From Actinomyces sp. (lineage in GTDB: Bacteria > Actinomycetota > Actinomycetes > Actinomycetales > Actinomycetaceae), in contig NZ_JAUMUL010000001.1 of assembly GCF_030530635.1 (NCBI RefSeq), forward strand, positions 62,001-126,000: DNA of 64,000 nt, read 5' to 3'. The position numbers and the translations under genes are program-made. The notes below the pieces were generated by a model. The model was not told the DNA's origin and made no database searches. It saw only the letters and a list, made by a program, of their open reading frames with translations. Of this stretch, positions 7,515-16,973 are shown in pieces (positions within the stretch are counted from its first letter, which is position 1; each line of letters starts with the position of its first letter).

Positions 7515-8039
7515 ATGAACAGTGCCCGCGCCGTCGGCCCCGAGTACGAGCATGCGCCGACCATCATAGGGCTCGGCTTGCAGGACGCGGGCGAAATCCT
7601 GACATTGCAACGGGACGCCTACATCACCGAGGCCACGGCACACAGCGACTTCGGTCTCCCGCCCCTGACACAGACCCTGGCCGAGCTGCAGGAGGAACTC
7701 TCCGACCCTGCCGTCACGGCGCGCGGTATCCGAGAGCGCAGCCGTCTCATCGCGGCCATGCGCCTGCACCACAAAGGCGACGCGGTTGAACTCGGGCGAC
7801 TCATCGTCGCTCCAGACCGCCAGGGACAGGGCCTGGGCACCCTCCTGCCGCGCCATGCCGAGGCTGTCTTCCCGGATACGCGTGAGATGCGGGCGTTCAC
7901 CGGCGAGCACAGCGCCGCCAAACTCCGACTCTACGAGCGACTCGGCTACCGCGAGACTGGGAGAACGACCGCAGGTTCCTACCGGCTCGTCCACTTCACC
8001 AAGTCGCTCACCCGAGCCGGCCGGCGGAGGGCCTCCTAA
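7515..8039 (+). CDS. GNAT-family N-acetyltransferase
   Basis: 174 aa. The acetyl-CoA-binding motif A is clear at about residues 92–110: ELGRLIVAPDRQGQGLGTLL, which has the beta-strand followed by the Q/RxxGxG/A pyrophosphate loop. Motif B follows as AAKLRLYERLGYRETGR near residue 140. The enzyme would transfer an acetyl group from acetyl-CoA to an amine on a small molecule or protein; the acceptor is not evident. GGAGG lies very close to the ATG. It converges on the helicase gene with only about 30 bp between the stops. Confidence 0.85.
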   Translation: MNSARAVGPEYEHAPTIIGLGLQDAGEILTLQRDAYITEATAHSDFGLPPLTQTLAELQEELSDPAVTARGIRERSRLIAAMRLHHKGDAVELGRLIVAPDRQGQGLGTLLPRHAEAVFPDTREMRAFTGEHSAAKLRLYERLGYRETGRTTAGSYRLVHFTKSLTRAGRRRAS

Positions 8040-8048
8040 GAGTCCGGT

Positions 8049-8068
8049 GCCGCCTGGCAGCCGGCGGC
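8049..8068. terminator. Short hairpin between convergent genes
   Basis: GCCGCC-N8-GGCGGC forms a perfect 6-bp stem that ends directly at the helicase stop codon, between two convergent genes. There is no T-tract, so it is only a weak terminator candidate. Confidence 0.3.
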
Positions 8069-10759
8069 TCAGCTCTGCGGCCCGACCTTCAGCAGGTGCA
8101 CGACGGCGGCGTCGGCCTGGTCGCATTCGGCCAGGTCCACCAGGGCGGTCAGCCGCCAGTCGTGGTCGCCCGCGGAGTCCTCCAGGATCTGGGTGGCCAA
8201 CCATACGCGCCGGCCCGAGCCGGCCAGGGCCTCACGCAGCCGCTCCGACACCCCGGCGTCCGCCAGGGCGACGTCGTCCGGCGCCTCATCCAGGGGTGCC
8301 AGCGCCACCGCCCGGGCAGGAGTATCCGTGCTGATCCAGTCGTACTCGTCCCAGTAGCGGCCCAGCGCCTCATCCCACCGGTCCTCGCCCCAGCCGGAGG
8401 CGGCATCCAGCCGTCCCAGCCCCTCGACGTCGTCGCGCGCCATGAGTTCCACGCGCCGGAACATCTCCCGGCGCACCGCCACCCGGAAGGCGTGCCGGTT
8501 GCGGGTGAAGGGCAGCTTGCCGTCGGCGTCGGCCCCGAAGGCGCGCTCGGCCCCGGCCGCGCCGTCGGCGGCCTCCCGCTCCCGCAGTGCCGCCCCCTCC
8601 TGGGCGTGACCGGCCTGGGCCGCACCCAGCGCCTCCCACTCGTCCAACAGGGAGGAGTCCACGGCGCGCACCAGGTCGCCCAGCCAGTCGGTCAGCTGCT
8701 CCACCTCCTCGGTGCGCTGCTCCTCGGGCACCACCTGCCGCAGCGCCCGGTAGGCGTCCGTCAGATAGCGCAGCACCACCCCCTCGCTGCGGCCCAGGTC
8801 GTAGCGGGAGATCAGGTCGGAGAAGGTCATGGCGCTCTCCACCATGTCCCGCACCACCGACTTCGCCCGTAGCTCGTACTCGGCCGCCCACGGGTTGGAC
8901 TGCTTATACATCTCCAGCGCCGGAGCCAACAGCTCCGCCAACGGCTGCGGCCAGGTGATGTCCTCCAGGGCCGCCATGCGCTCCTCATAGTCCATGCCCT
9001 CGGCCTTCATGGCGGCCACCGCCTCACCGCGGGCCTGCCGCTGCTGGGCGTACAACAGCGGACGCGGATCGTCCAGGGTCGACTCCACCACCGAGACCAC
9101 GTCGAGCGTGTGCTCGGGCGAGTCCAGGTTCAGCAGATCCATAGCCGCCAGCGCGAACGGGGCCAGCGGCTGATTCAAGGCGAAGTCGTCGGGCAGGTCC
9201 ACGGCCAGGCGCAGCCGGGGCCTGCCATCGGCGGCGGCCTGGGCGGAGGAGACGTGCTCCAGCACCCCGGCGGTGCGCAGTGAGAGGTAGATGTCCACGG
9301 CCCGGCGCACGTGCCGGCGGTGGGCCGCCTCCGGCTCGTGCACGCGCTCCAGCAGCTGCGCCATGGCCCGCACCGGATCGCCGTTGCGCTCCATCAGGTT
9401 CAGCACCATGGTGGTGGTGACCTGGAACTGGCTGGTAAGCGTCTCCGGGGCGGCGTCGCGCAGCCGCTCGAAGGTCTTGTCCGTCCAGTTGACGCGTCCC
9501 TCGGGCGCCTGCTTGCGCACGATCCGACGGCGCTTGCGGGGATCATCACCGGCCTTGGCCAGGGCGCGGGCGTTCTCGATCACGTGCTCGGGTGCCTGCA
9601 CGATCACGTAGCCACGAGTATCGAAGCCCGCCCTCCCGGCCCGCCCGGCGATCTGGTGGAATTCCCGAGCGGTCAGGTGACGTTCCTTGGCGCCGTCGAA
9701 CTTCACCAGGCTGGTCAGCACCACCGAGCGAATGGGCACGTTTATGCCCACGCCCAGGGTGTCCGTGCCGCAGATGACCGCCAGCAGCCCGGTGCGGGCC
9801 AGGCGCTCCACCAGCCGCCGGTAGCGGGGCAGCATGCCGGCGTGGTGCACGCCGATGCCGGAGCGCAGCAGCCGCGACAGGGTGCGCCCGAAACCGGGCC
9901 CGAAGCGGAAGTCGCCGATGGCTGCCGCCAGCTCCTCCTTGCGCTTCTTCGCCCCCAGGTCCACGCTCAGCAGCGCGGAGGCCCGCTCCACCGCCTCCTT
10001 CTGCGAGAAGTGCACCACGTACACGGGCGCCTTGTCCTGCTCCACCAGCCGCTGCAGCAGGTCGCCGATCGGCTCAATCGCATACTCCCATTCCAAGGGC
10101 ACCGGCCGCACGGCGTCGTCGACGACGGCGACCTCCCGGCCCGTGCGCTCGCGCAGGTCCCGCACGAAGAAGGACACGTCCCCGAGCGTGGCCGACAGCA
10201 GCACCATCTGCGCCTGCGGCAACTCCAGCAGCGGCACCTGCCAGGCCCAACCGCGCTGCGGGTCGGCGTAATAGTGGAACTCGTCCATCACCACCGTGTC
10301 CACGTCCAGCGCCTCTCCCTCGCGCAGGGACTGGTTGGCCAGGATCTCCGCCGTGCAGCAGATGATGGGGGCGGCGGCGTTGATGGCGGTGTCGCCGGTG
10401 ACCATGCCGACGTTGTCCGCCCCGAACAGGCCCACCAGCTCGAAGAACTTCTCACTGACCAGCGCCTTGAGTGGGGCCGTGTAGTAGGAGCGGCCGCCGC
10501 GCGCCAGGGAGGCGGTGTGCGCGGCCAGGGCGATCATCGACTTGCCCGAGCCGGTGGGAGTGGCAGCGATGACGTGCCGACCGGACAGGATCTGACTCAG
10601 GGCCTCATCCTGATGCGGGTACAGCGGCCGCCCGGTGGACTCCGCCCACTCGGCGAAGGCCACATAAACCTCCTCCGGCTCCGGTACGCGCTCCGGGTCG
10701 TCGGCGGGGATGAGGGCGTCGAGCATGACGTTGAGCGCGGGCGCGGTAGAGGCGGGCAT
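8069..10759 (-). CDS. Ski2-like DExH-box helicase (DUF3516 type)
   Basis: 896 aa superfamily 2 helicase, probably acting on RNA in the cytoplasm. Helicase motifs appear in order: YPHQDEAL (Q-like region, about 47), Walker A TPTGSGKS (67–74), TAPLKAL (motif Ia, about 94–100), MDEFHYY (DExH, 159–162), SAT (189–191), and QIAGRAGRAG (motif VI, 369–378). The long C-terminal half is alpha-helical and matches the DUF3516 extension of actinobacterial Ski2/Mtr4-like enzymes. These are thought to unwind structured RNA for decay or processing, though their substrates are not well established. The gene is monocistronic. Confidence 0.9.
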   Translation of the reverse strand: MPASTAPALNVMLDALIPADDPERVPEPEEVYVAFAEWAESTGRPLYPHQDEALSQILSGRHVIAATPTGSGKSMIALAAHTASLARGGRSYYTAPLKALVSEKFFELVGLFGADNVGMVTGDTAINAAAPIICCTAEILANQSLREGEALDVDTVVMDEFHYYADPQRGWAWQVPLLELPQAQMVLLSATLGDVSFFVRDLRERTGREVAVVDDAVRPVPLEWEYAIEPIGDLLQRLVEQDKAPVYVVHFSQKEAVERASALLSVDLGAKKRKEELAAAIGDFRFGPGFGRTLSRLLRSGIGVHHAGMLPRYRRLVERLARTGLLAVICGTDTLGVGINVPIRSVVLTSLVKFDGAKERHLTAREFHQIAGRAGRAGFDTRGYVIVQAPEHVIENARALAKAGDDPRKRRRIVRKQAPEGRVNWTDKTFERLRDAAPETLTSQFQVTTTMVLNLMERNGDPVRAMAQLLERVHEPEAAHRRHVRRAVDIYLSLRTAGVLEHVSSAQAAADGRPRLRLAVDLPDDFALNQPLAPFALAAMDLLNLDSPEHTLDVVSVVESTLDDPRPLLYAQQRQARGEAVAAMKAEGMDYEERMAALEDITWPQPLAELLAPALEMYKQSNPWAAEYELRAKSVVRDMVESAMTFSDLISRYDLGRSEGVVLRYLTDAYRALRQVVPEEQRTEEVEQLTDWLGDLVRAVDSSLLDEWEALGAAQAGHAQEGAALREREAADGAAGAERAFGADADGKLPFTRNRHAFRVAVRREMFRRVELMARDDVEGLGRLDAASGWGEDRWDEALGRYWDEYDWISTDTPARAVALAPLDEAPDDVALADAGVSERLREALAGSGRRVWLATQILEDSAGDHDWRLTALVDLAECDQADAAVVHLLKVGPQS

Positions 10760-10895
10760 GCGGCCATCGTCTCACGGTGCCCCGCCGGTTCCGGGACGGC
10801 CGGTCCGATCGATACTGGTGCTCGCCTGAGGAGACCCGGCAGCGTACGTATGTGGCAGGCTAAAGAGCCGCTGTTGTCTCAAGACAGGACCGGAG

Positions 10896-12134
10896 ATGGA
10901 CCCCCGCAGCCGAGTAGAAGCCTTTCTGGCGGACTATGCCGCAGCCCACGCGCAGGTCAAGCCGCTGTTCTTTCCGCCGGATGACGAGGGCGCGTCCGCG
11001 GGTGGGCACTCTGCCGTCTTTAGCGGACCCCGCAAGCGGAGGAAGAACAAGGATGATTCAGGCCCCGATCCTTTCGATGCCTGGAGTCAGGCGATGCATG
11101 CAGTTGATGTGGCCCACAGGACCGAGAGGTCCTGGGCGGAGCGCCGGTACGGATTCTCCTCGGAATGCTATTACGGCCCGCAGAGCTGCAAGGTGGAGCG
11201 GGTCGAGGAATACGGGAACTGGGCCCGGGTGCGGGTGGCGCGCACCGGCGGCCAGGGCAGGCCCATTATCGAATTCGTCCTGCGCAACGACTCCGGGGAC
11301 TGGTTAATCGATCGGCTAGACGAGTATCACGACGAGCCGGGACTGCCCCTGGTGCCCGAGGGCAGGCGCGGCAAGTGGCTCCAGGCACCGGATGGGATGG
11401 CGCCCTATGAGGACATTCTCCTCAACCCCGAAGTGGACAGCCCAAACCCCGGTGCGCTGTTTCACGACGGCTGGGCACGCGATCCCGTGGACGAATTCGA
11501 GCTGGCGCGGCAGGTCGATGAGACCGAAGGACCCCAGTGGCAGCGGGCGCTCGCCGAGGCCCAGCGGCGCTCACCGGTCCGACGAGTCAGGGTGCAGACG
11601 ATTGGCTCCTTCCCACACGGCGGCCTACTCGCTGTGGGCGACGCTGGCTCGGAGACGACCATGATGTACTCCTGCGCGCTGCGCGTGCCGCCGGGGGATG
11701 CCACCGCCCAGGCCCTGCTGGCGACCATCGAGACCAAGCAGGGCCCCTATGAGCGGGTTGCCGCGGTGCGGGCGGTTCTCGCCGCCGGCGAGCCCGTGCG
11801 CTGGCACGCCGCCTCGCTCTTCCCAGGGCGCGGGACCGCTGTGGGCGTGGACTCGGGCACCGCCGCGATTGTCGACGCCGCCGCATACGTGAGTATGACG
11901 CAACGGGAGTGGTGGACCGCCTGGAATACCTTCCCGGAGCGCCGCTGGGAGAATATGGTCATGTTCGACTGCGGCACCGGGCCCATCGGGGTAATGACCA
12001 GCTCCGGATGGGGTGACGGCATCTATGCCGTCTATTGGGGCTTCGACGGCGGCGATTGCCCCGTGCAGCTCATGATCGACTACGGAGTCGTCCAGGAGGC
12101 GGTGGCACCGCCCCTCGGGCACCTGCGCCCCTGA
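10896..12134 (+). CDS. Possible immunity-type protein (NTF2-like N-terminus, DUF4241-like C-terminus)
   Basis: 412 aa, no signal peptide or membrane segment. The N-terminal 140 residues (FLADYAAAHAQVKPLFF…, WARVRVARTGGQGRPIIEFVLRN…WLIDRLDEY) look like an NTF2-fold domain of the sort found in immunity proteins of polymorphic toxin systems. The C-terminal third contains VDSGTAAIVDAAAY and SSGWGDGIYAVYWGFDGGDCPVQLMID, resembling DUF4241. Both assignments are by eye. No toxin gene is adjacent. If correct it may be an orphan immunity protein; otherwise it is a conserved hypothetical protein. AGGA lies a few bases before the ATG. Confidence 0.5.
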   Translation: MDPRSRVEAFLADYAAAHAQVKPLFFPPDDEGASAGGHSAVFSGPRKRRKNKDDSGPDPFDAWSQAMHAVDVAHRTERSWAERRYGFSSECYYGPQSCKVERVEEYGNWARVRVARTGGQGRPIIEFVLRNDSGDWLIDRLDEYHDEPGLPLVPEGRRGKWLQAPDGMAPYEDILLNPEVDSPNPGALFHDGWARDPVDEFELARQVDETEGPQWQRALAEAQRRSPVRRVRVQTIGSFPHGGLLAVGDAGSETTMMYSCALRVPPGDATAQALLATIETKQGPYERVAAVRAVLAAGEPVRWHAASLFPGRGTAVGVDSGTAAIVDAAAYVSMTQREWWTAWNTFPERRWENMVMFDCGTGPIGVMTSSGWGDGIYAVYWGFDGGDCPVQLMIDYGVVQEAVAPPLGHLRP

Positions 12135-12268
12135 GCCCTGGGCAGACGGCCCAACCGCCCTGGCAATACCGACTGCGTATGAATATGCGGACGGATGCCG
12201 GGTCGCGGCTCGGATTGTGACATGATGCCGCGCGTTCCCGTATGCCCACGTGGAAGGCCCGCATAATC

Positions 12269-13729
12269 ATGGATGCTCTCGCCGCCAACCTGCTTTCGGT
12301 CGCCGACTGGATCACTGCGCACATCACCATGTGGGTGCTGGTCGGCACCGGGCTGTTCCTGACGATCCGCACCCGCGGCGTGCAGGTGCGGCATCTTCCC
12401 AACATGCTCCGGGCGGTGACCTCCTCACGCTCCGGCGCTGGCGGCGGGATCTCCTCCTTCCAGGCCTTCGCCATTTCGCTCGCCGCGCGCGTGGGTGTGG
12501 GCAATATCTTCGGGGTGGCCGCCGCCCTGCTCATGGGCGGACCCGGCGCCGTGTTCTGGATGTGGGTGGTGGCCCTGGTGGGCATGGCCACCGCCTTCTT
12601 CGAGGCGACCCTCGCCCAGATCTTCAAGGTCCGTGCCGCCGACGGCTCCTTCCGCGGCGGCCCCGCCTACTACATGCGCGCCGGTGTGAAAAGCCCGGTG
12701 CTGGCCGGTGTATACGCCGTCATCACCCTGGTCACCTGCGGCTTCATCATCACCTCCGTGCAGTCCAACGCCGTGGCCGGCACCCTCCTGGGCGCCATCG
12801 GCGATAGCGGCTCCGCCATTGAGGGCTTCGGCGGCCTGTCCGCCGCCCAGCTGGTCATCGCCGCCCTGGTATTCGTATTCACCGCCATGGTCATCTTCGG
12901 CGGCATCCGCGCCGTCGCCCGGGTGACCGAGTGGATGGCCCCGATCATGGCGGGCATCTACATCGTGCTGGTGTTCATCATCTGCGTGATGCACCTGGGC
13001 CGCTTCGCCGAGGTCCTCTGGCTGATCATCTCCTCCGCCTTCGCCCCCCAGCCGCTGGTGGGCGGCCTGGGCGGCGGCATCCTCGCCGCCGTCGTCAACG
13101 GCACCAAGCGCGGCCTGTTCTCCAACGAGGCCGGCCAGGGCACCGCCCCCAACGCGGCCGCCACCGCCACCGTCGCCCACCCGGTACAGCAGGGCCTGAT
13201 CCAGTCCCTGGGCGTGTTCATCGACACGATCGTGGTGTGCACCGCCACCGCCTTCGTCATCCTCATCGCCGGTCCCGAGGTCTGGGGAGCCGACGGCGCC
13301 AACCCCTCCAACCTGACGATCATGGCCGTCTCCCACGAACTCGGCAGTTGGACCATCCTGCCCATCGCAATACTCATCTTCGTGCTCGCCTACTCCTCGA
13401 TCATCGCCGCCTACGTCTACTCCGACACCAACGTGTCCTTCCTGACCGGTGGCAAGACCTGGGCCACCTGGGCGGTGCGCGTGGTCTCCGTCGTGTCCGC
13501 CACCGCCGGCGCCGTGCTGTCGCTCGACGTCGTATGGAACGCGGTCGACATCGCCATGGCAGTGATGACCGTCACCAACCTGGCCGCCCTCATCCTGCTG
13601 TCCAAGTGGGGCGTGGGCGCCCTGCGTGACTGGGAGACCCAGCGCCGCGCCGGGGTCGAAGAGCCCGTCTTCGTTGGACACGACAACCCCCACCTGCCCG
13701 CCGACGTCCCCGGCGATGTCTGGAATTGA
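12269..13729 (+). CDS. Alanine/amino-acid:cation symporter (AGCS), copy 1 of 4
   Basis: 486 aa integral membrane protein of the AGCS family (LeuT-like fold, about 11 helices), which imports alanine or glycine with Na+ or H+. Family signatures are GGISSFQAFAISLAARVGVG with GGPGAVFWMWVVAL, and NGTKRGLFSNEAGQGTAPNA. The cytoplasmic tail ends GNDNP-type: HDNPHLPADVPGDVWN. I chose the ATG at 12269 because it aligns with the starts of the other copies and has GGAAGG 11 bases upstream; an ATG at 12242 is possible. It is first in a run of four paralogues, with the second 41 bp downstream. Confidence 0.92.
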   Translation: MDALAANLLSVADWITAHITMWVLVGTGLFLTIRTRGVQVRHLPNMLRAVTSSRSGAGGGISSFQAFAISLAARVGVGNIFGVAAALLMGGPGAVFWMWVVALVGMATAFFEATLAQIFKVRAADGSFRGGPAYYMRAGVKSPVLAGVYAVITLVTCGFIITSVQSNAVAGTLLGAIGDSGSAIEGFGGLSAAQLVIAALVFVFTAMVIFGGIRAVARVTEWMAPIMAGIYIVLVFIICVMHLGRFAEVLWLIISSAFAPQPLVGGLGGGILAAVVNGTKRGLFSNEAGQGTAPNAAATATVAHPVQQGLIQSLGVFIDTIVVCTATAFVILIAGPEVWGADGANPSNLTIMAVSHELGSWTILPIAILIFVLAYSSIIAAYVYSDTNVSFLTGGKTWATWAVRVVSVVSATAGAVLSLDVVWNAVDIAMAVMTVTNLAALILLSKWGVGALRDWETQRRAGVEEPVFVGHDNPHLPADVPGDVWN

Positions 13730-13770
13730 CTCCGGCAAGTCCCTCCAAGCCCCACCAGTAAGGAGCCCCG

Positions 13771-15282
13771 ATGCCCCAACCCGCCTTGAACCTCACCGAC
13801 GTGGAGGACGTCCTCAACCAGGTTGACGACCTCTTCTACACCTATTTCCTGGCGGTGCTGCTGATCGCCGTCGGCATCTACGTGACCATACGCACCCGGG
13901 GGGTGCAAGTGCGGCATTTCGGTTCCATGCTGCGCGCGGTAGCCACCTCCCGCTCCGGTGCCGCCGGCGGCATCTCCTCCTTCCAGGCCTTCGCCGTGGG
14001 GCTGGCCGCCCGTGTGGGTATCGGCAACATCGCCGGGGTGGCGCTGGCCGTGGTCGCCGGCGGCCCCGGCGCCCTGTTCTGGATGTGGGTGGTGGCTCTG
14101 ATCGGCATGGCCACCAGCTTCACCGAGTCGACCCTGGCGCAGATATTCAAGGAACGCGGCCGTGACTTCACCTTCCGTGGCGGCCCCGCCTACTACATCA
14201 AGAACGGCCTCGGCTCGAGGCTGTGGGGCGCCATCTTCGCAGGCATGTGCATAGTCAGCGTCGGGGTCACCGTGGTCATGGTCCAGACCAACTCCCTGGC
14301 CGGTGTAATCAATGCCACACTCCCCGAGGTGGCCCCGTGGATGGTCGGGGTCGCCCTCGTCCTGCTTACCGGCCCCGTGGTACTGGGCGGGCTCAAGTCC
14401 GTCGCCCGCGTCACCGAGGTGGTCGCCCCCTTCATGGCCCTGGTATACGTGCTGGTCACCATTGTGGTCATCATCATGAACCTCGGCGAGATTCCCACCG
14501 TCTTCGGGCAGATCATCCGGGGCGCCTTCGGTGTGGACCAGGCCCTGTTCGGCACCGCGGGCGGCATCCTGGCGGCCGTCCTCAACGGTGTGCGGCGTGG
14601 CCTGTTTTCCAATGAGGCGGGGCTGGGCACCGTTCCCAACGCGGCGGGGACCGCCACCACCACCCACCCGGTCCGTCAGGGCCTGATTCAGGCCTTCGGC
14701 GTATTCGTCGACACCGGTCTGGTATGCACCGCCACCGGCCTGCTCATCCTGTTGGCCACCGATACCTATCAACCTGGAAATGAGGGCTTGGTGGGTGCCG
14801 TCCTCACCCAGCAGGCGGTCGCCGAACACCTGGGGGAGTGGACCACCTGGCCGATCGTCGTGCTGATCTTCGTGCTCGTGTTCTCCACGGTGCTGGGCTG
14901 CTACTCCTACTCCCAGGTGAACGTCAACTACCTGGGCGGGGAGAGGCGTGCCGAGCAGGTATTCGGCGTTGTGCTGACCGCCGCCGCCTTCGCCGGCACC
15001 GTGCTCACCCTGCCGGTAGTGTGGGCGCTGACGGACATCGCCCTGGGACTGCTCGGCGTGCTCAACCTGGTGGTGATCGTGCGGCTGTTCCCCTGGGTGC
15101 GCGGCACCCTGCGCGACTGGGAGGCCCAGCGCGCGGTCGGCGCCCAGCCGGTCTTCATCGGCCACGGCAACCCCGAGCTGCCCGGTGACGTCCTGCCCGG
15201 CGTGTGGGAGCCGCCCGTCGACCCCGCCGCCCCCTACACCCTCGACCCGGCAGACTCCGTGCCGGAGAACCTGGACTCCTGA
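13771..15282 (+). CDS. Alanine/amino-acid:cation symporter (AGCS), copy 2 of 4
   Basis: 503 aa. AAGGAG lies five bases before the ATG. It carries the same landmarks as copy 1: RGVQVRHFGSMLRAV, GGISSFQAFAVGLAARVGIG, GGPGALFWMWVVALIG, and NGVRRGLFSNEAGLGTVPNA. The tail has HGNPELPGDVLPGVW. Between the two signature regions it differs considerably from copies 1 and 4, so the four proteins probably differ in substrate range or affinity. The next copy starts three bases after its stop, so copies 2 and 3 are almost certainly co-transcribed and translationally coupled. Confidence 0.92.
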   Translation: MPQPALNLTDVEDVLNQVDDLFYTYFLAVLLIAVGIYVTIRTRGVQVRHFGSMLRAVATSRSGAAGGISSFQAFAVGLAARVGIGNIAGVALAVVAGGPGALFWMWVVALIGMATSFTESTLAQIFKERGRDFTFRGGPAYYIKNGLGSRLWGAIFAGMCIVSVGVTVVMVQTNSLAGVINATLPEVAPWMVGVALVLLTGPVVLGGLKSVARVTEVVAPFMALVYVLVTIVVIIMNLGEIPTVFGQIIRGAFGVDQALFGTAGGILAAVLNGVRRGLFSNEAGLGTVPNAAGTATTTHPVRQGLIQAFGVFVDTGLVCTATGLLILLATDTYQPGNEGLVGAVLTQQAVAEHLGEWTTWPIVVLIFVLVFSTVLGCYSYSQVNVNYLGGERRAEQVFGVVLTAAAFAGTVLTLPVVWALTDIALGLLGVLNLVVIVRLFPWVRGTLRDWEAQRAVGAQPVFIGHGNPELPGDVLPGVWEPPVDPAAPYTLDPADSVPENLDS

Positions 15283-15285
15283 GCC

Positions 15286-16767
15286 ATGGACATCCTGAAC
15301 GAATTGCTCTCAGACGCCTCCAACCTGCTGTTCGGCACCATCCTGATCTGGCTGCTATTGGGAGCGGGCGCCTGGTTCACCATCCGCACCCGCGGCCTGC
15401 AACTGCGTCACCTCGGCTCCATGATGCGCTCGGTCGCCGGCTCCCGGTCCGGCGCTCGCGGCGGCATCTCCTCCTTCCAGGCCTTCGCCGTGGGACTGGC
15501 CTGCCGCGTGGGCACCGGCAACATCGTCGGCGTGGCGCTCGCCCTGGTGCTGGGCGGACCCGGGGCCGTGTTCTGGATGTGGGTGGTGGCCCTGCTCGGC
15601 ACCGCCACCGCCTTCGTGGAGGCCTCTCTGGGGCAGCTGTTCAAAGTGCGCCGCGGAGACGGCACCTACCGGGGCGGCCCCGCCTACTACATGGCTCGCG
15701 GCATGCGCCTGCCGGTGCTCGGCGGCGTGTTCGCCGTCGTCTTCATGGTGGCCAACGGCCTGGCCATGCCCATGGTGCAGGCCAACGCCATGACCGCCGC
15801 GCTGGGCGCCTCCACCAGCCTCAATCCCTGGTGGGGTGCGGCCATCGTCACCGTGCTGGTCGCCCCCGTGCTGCTGGGCGGGCTGCGTTCGGTGGTACGG
15901 GTTACCGAGTGGCTGGCCCCGATCATGGCTACCCTGTACCTGCTGCTGGTGCTGGTCATCATCGTTACCCATCCGCTGCAGGCAGCCGAGGCGATAGGTG
16001 ACATCTTCGCCGCCGCCTTCAACCTGCGCGCCGGCCTGGCCGGCACCGCAGGCGGCATCACGGCGGCACTGCTCAACGGCGTGCGCCGCGGCCTGTTCTC
16101 CAACGAGGCGGGCCTGGGCGGGGCGGCCTGCGCCGCCGGATCGGCCACCGTGCGCCACCCGGCTCAGCAGGGTTTCGTGCAGGTCTTCGGCGTGCTGGTC
16201 GACACCCTGTTCGTGTGCACCGCCACCGCCCTGGCCATCCTGATCGCGGGCCGCTCCGACGGCGCCGTCTACACTCCCGGCATCACCGGCGACGGAGACC
16301 CGGACGTCTCCGGCACCCTGACCCAGACCGCGATTGGGGCTATGCTGGGGGACTGGACCAGCTGGCCGATGACGCTTCTGGTGTTCGTGCTGGCCTACTC
16401 GACCATCCTGGGCGCCTTCTCCTATGCGGAGGTGTGCCTGGACTACCTCACCCGCACGCCCTGGGTGACGAAGGCGCTGCGCGCGGCCGCTGTCGTCTGC
16501 GCCTTCATCGGCGGTGGTGCGGCCCTGGCCACGGTATGGACGCTGGCCGACGTGCTGCTCGGCATCGGTGCCGTCCTGAACCTGATCGCCCTGGCGGTAC
16601 TGACCCCGTGGGCGGTCGGTGTGCTGCGCGACTGGGAGGATCAGCGCGCCCGGGTCACCGCCGGGGTCTGTAGTGCCGCGGACATCCGCTTCGTCGCCGC
16701 AGGCAACCCCCACCTGCCGGCCCGACTCCCGGGCGACGTCTGGGACGAGGATCCCGAATCGGTGTGA
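15286..16767 (+). CDS. Alanine/amino-acid:cation symporter (AGCS), copy 3 of 4
   Basis: 493 aa. The ATG follows the stop of copy 2 after three bases and has no separate ribosome binding site, suggesting coupled translation. Signatures are GGISSFQAFAVGLACRVGTG, GGPGAVFWMWVVALLG and NGVRRGLFSNEAGLGGAACA. The last of these replaces the T-[AV]-P-N-A-A of the other copies with GAACAAGSATV, a change next to a conserved helix that may alter specificity. The tail is GNPHLPARLPGDVWDED. A hairpin at 16861 may end this three-gene transcript. Confidence 0.92.
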   Translation: MDILNELLSDASNLLFGTILIWLLLGAGAWFTIRTRGLQLRHLGSMMRSVAGSRSGARGGISSFQAFAVGLACRVGTGNIVGVALALVLGGPGAVFWMWVVALLGTATAFVEASLGQLFKVRRGDGTYRGGPAYYMARGMRLPVLGGVFAVVFMVANGLAMPMVQANAMTAALGASTSLNPWWGAAIVTVLVAPVLLGGLRSVVRVTEWLAPIMATLYLLLVLVIIVTHPLQAAEAIGDIFAAAFNLRAGLAGTAGGITAALLNGVRRGLFSNEAGLGGAACAAGSATVRHPAQQGFVQVFGVLVDTLFVCTATALAILIAGRSDGAVYTPGITGDGDPDVSGTLTQTAIGAMLGDWTSWPMTLLVFVLAYSTILGAFSYAEVCLDYLTRTPWVTKALRAAAVVCAFIGGGAALATVWTLADVLLGIGAVLNLIALAVLTPWAVGVLRDWEDQRARVTAGVCSAADIRFVAAGNPHLPARLPGDVWDEDPESV

Positions 16768-16860
16768 CGCGGATGGTCGGCGCCGGAGCAGTGAGATAGC
16801 AGACACTGTATATGGCTGGGACATCGAATTGAAATAAAATGCTCATACCCTGTACTGGCT

Positions 16861-16878
16861 GTCGGCTTCGGCGCCGAC
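16861..16878 (+). terminator. Candidate terminator hairpin after AGCS copy 3
   Basis: GTCGGC-TTCGGC-GCCGAC is a 6-bp stem about 95 bp after the stop of AGCS copy 3. It follows a visibly AT-richer patch (16800–16850, with AATTGAAATAAAATG), which may instead contain a promoter for copy 4. There is no long T-tract, so confidence is low. Confidence 0.35.
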
Positions 16879-16973
16879 TACACCAAGTCGGCCCGTTACC
16901 GACCGATCGGGGCCCCGTTTCTTGACAGGCCCCGTGCGCCCGCGTGGCGCGTCCCGACTACGTCCGGAGAGTT

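Noticed and set aside
7242..8204. 320-codon minus-strand frame across the acetyltransferase
   Set aside because: It runs through the family B hairpin and the acetyltransferase; the sense gene has clear acetyl-CoA motifs.
13417..15165. 582-codon minus-strand open frame opposite AGCS copies 1 and 2
   Set aside because: Composition is Gly/His/Asp-rich without domains. It mirrors high-GC codon bias of the real genes, and similar antisense frames occur opposite all four symporters.
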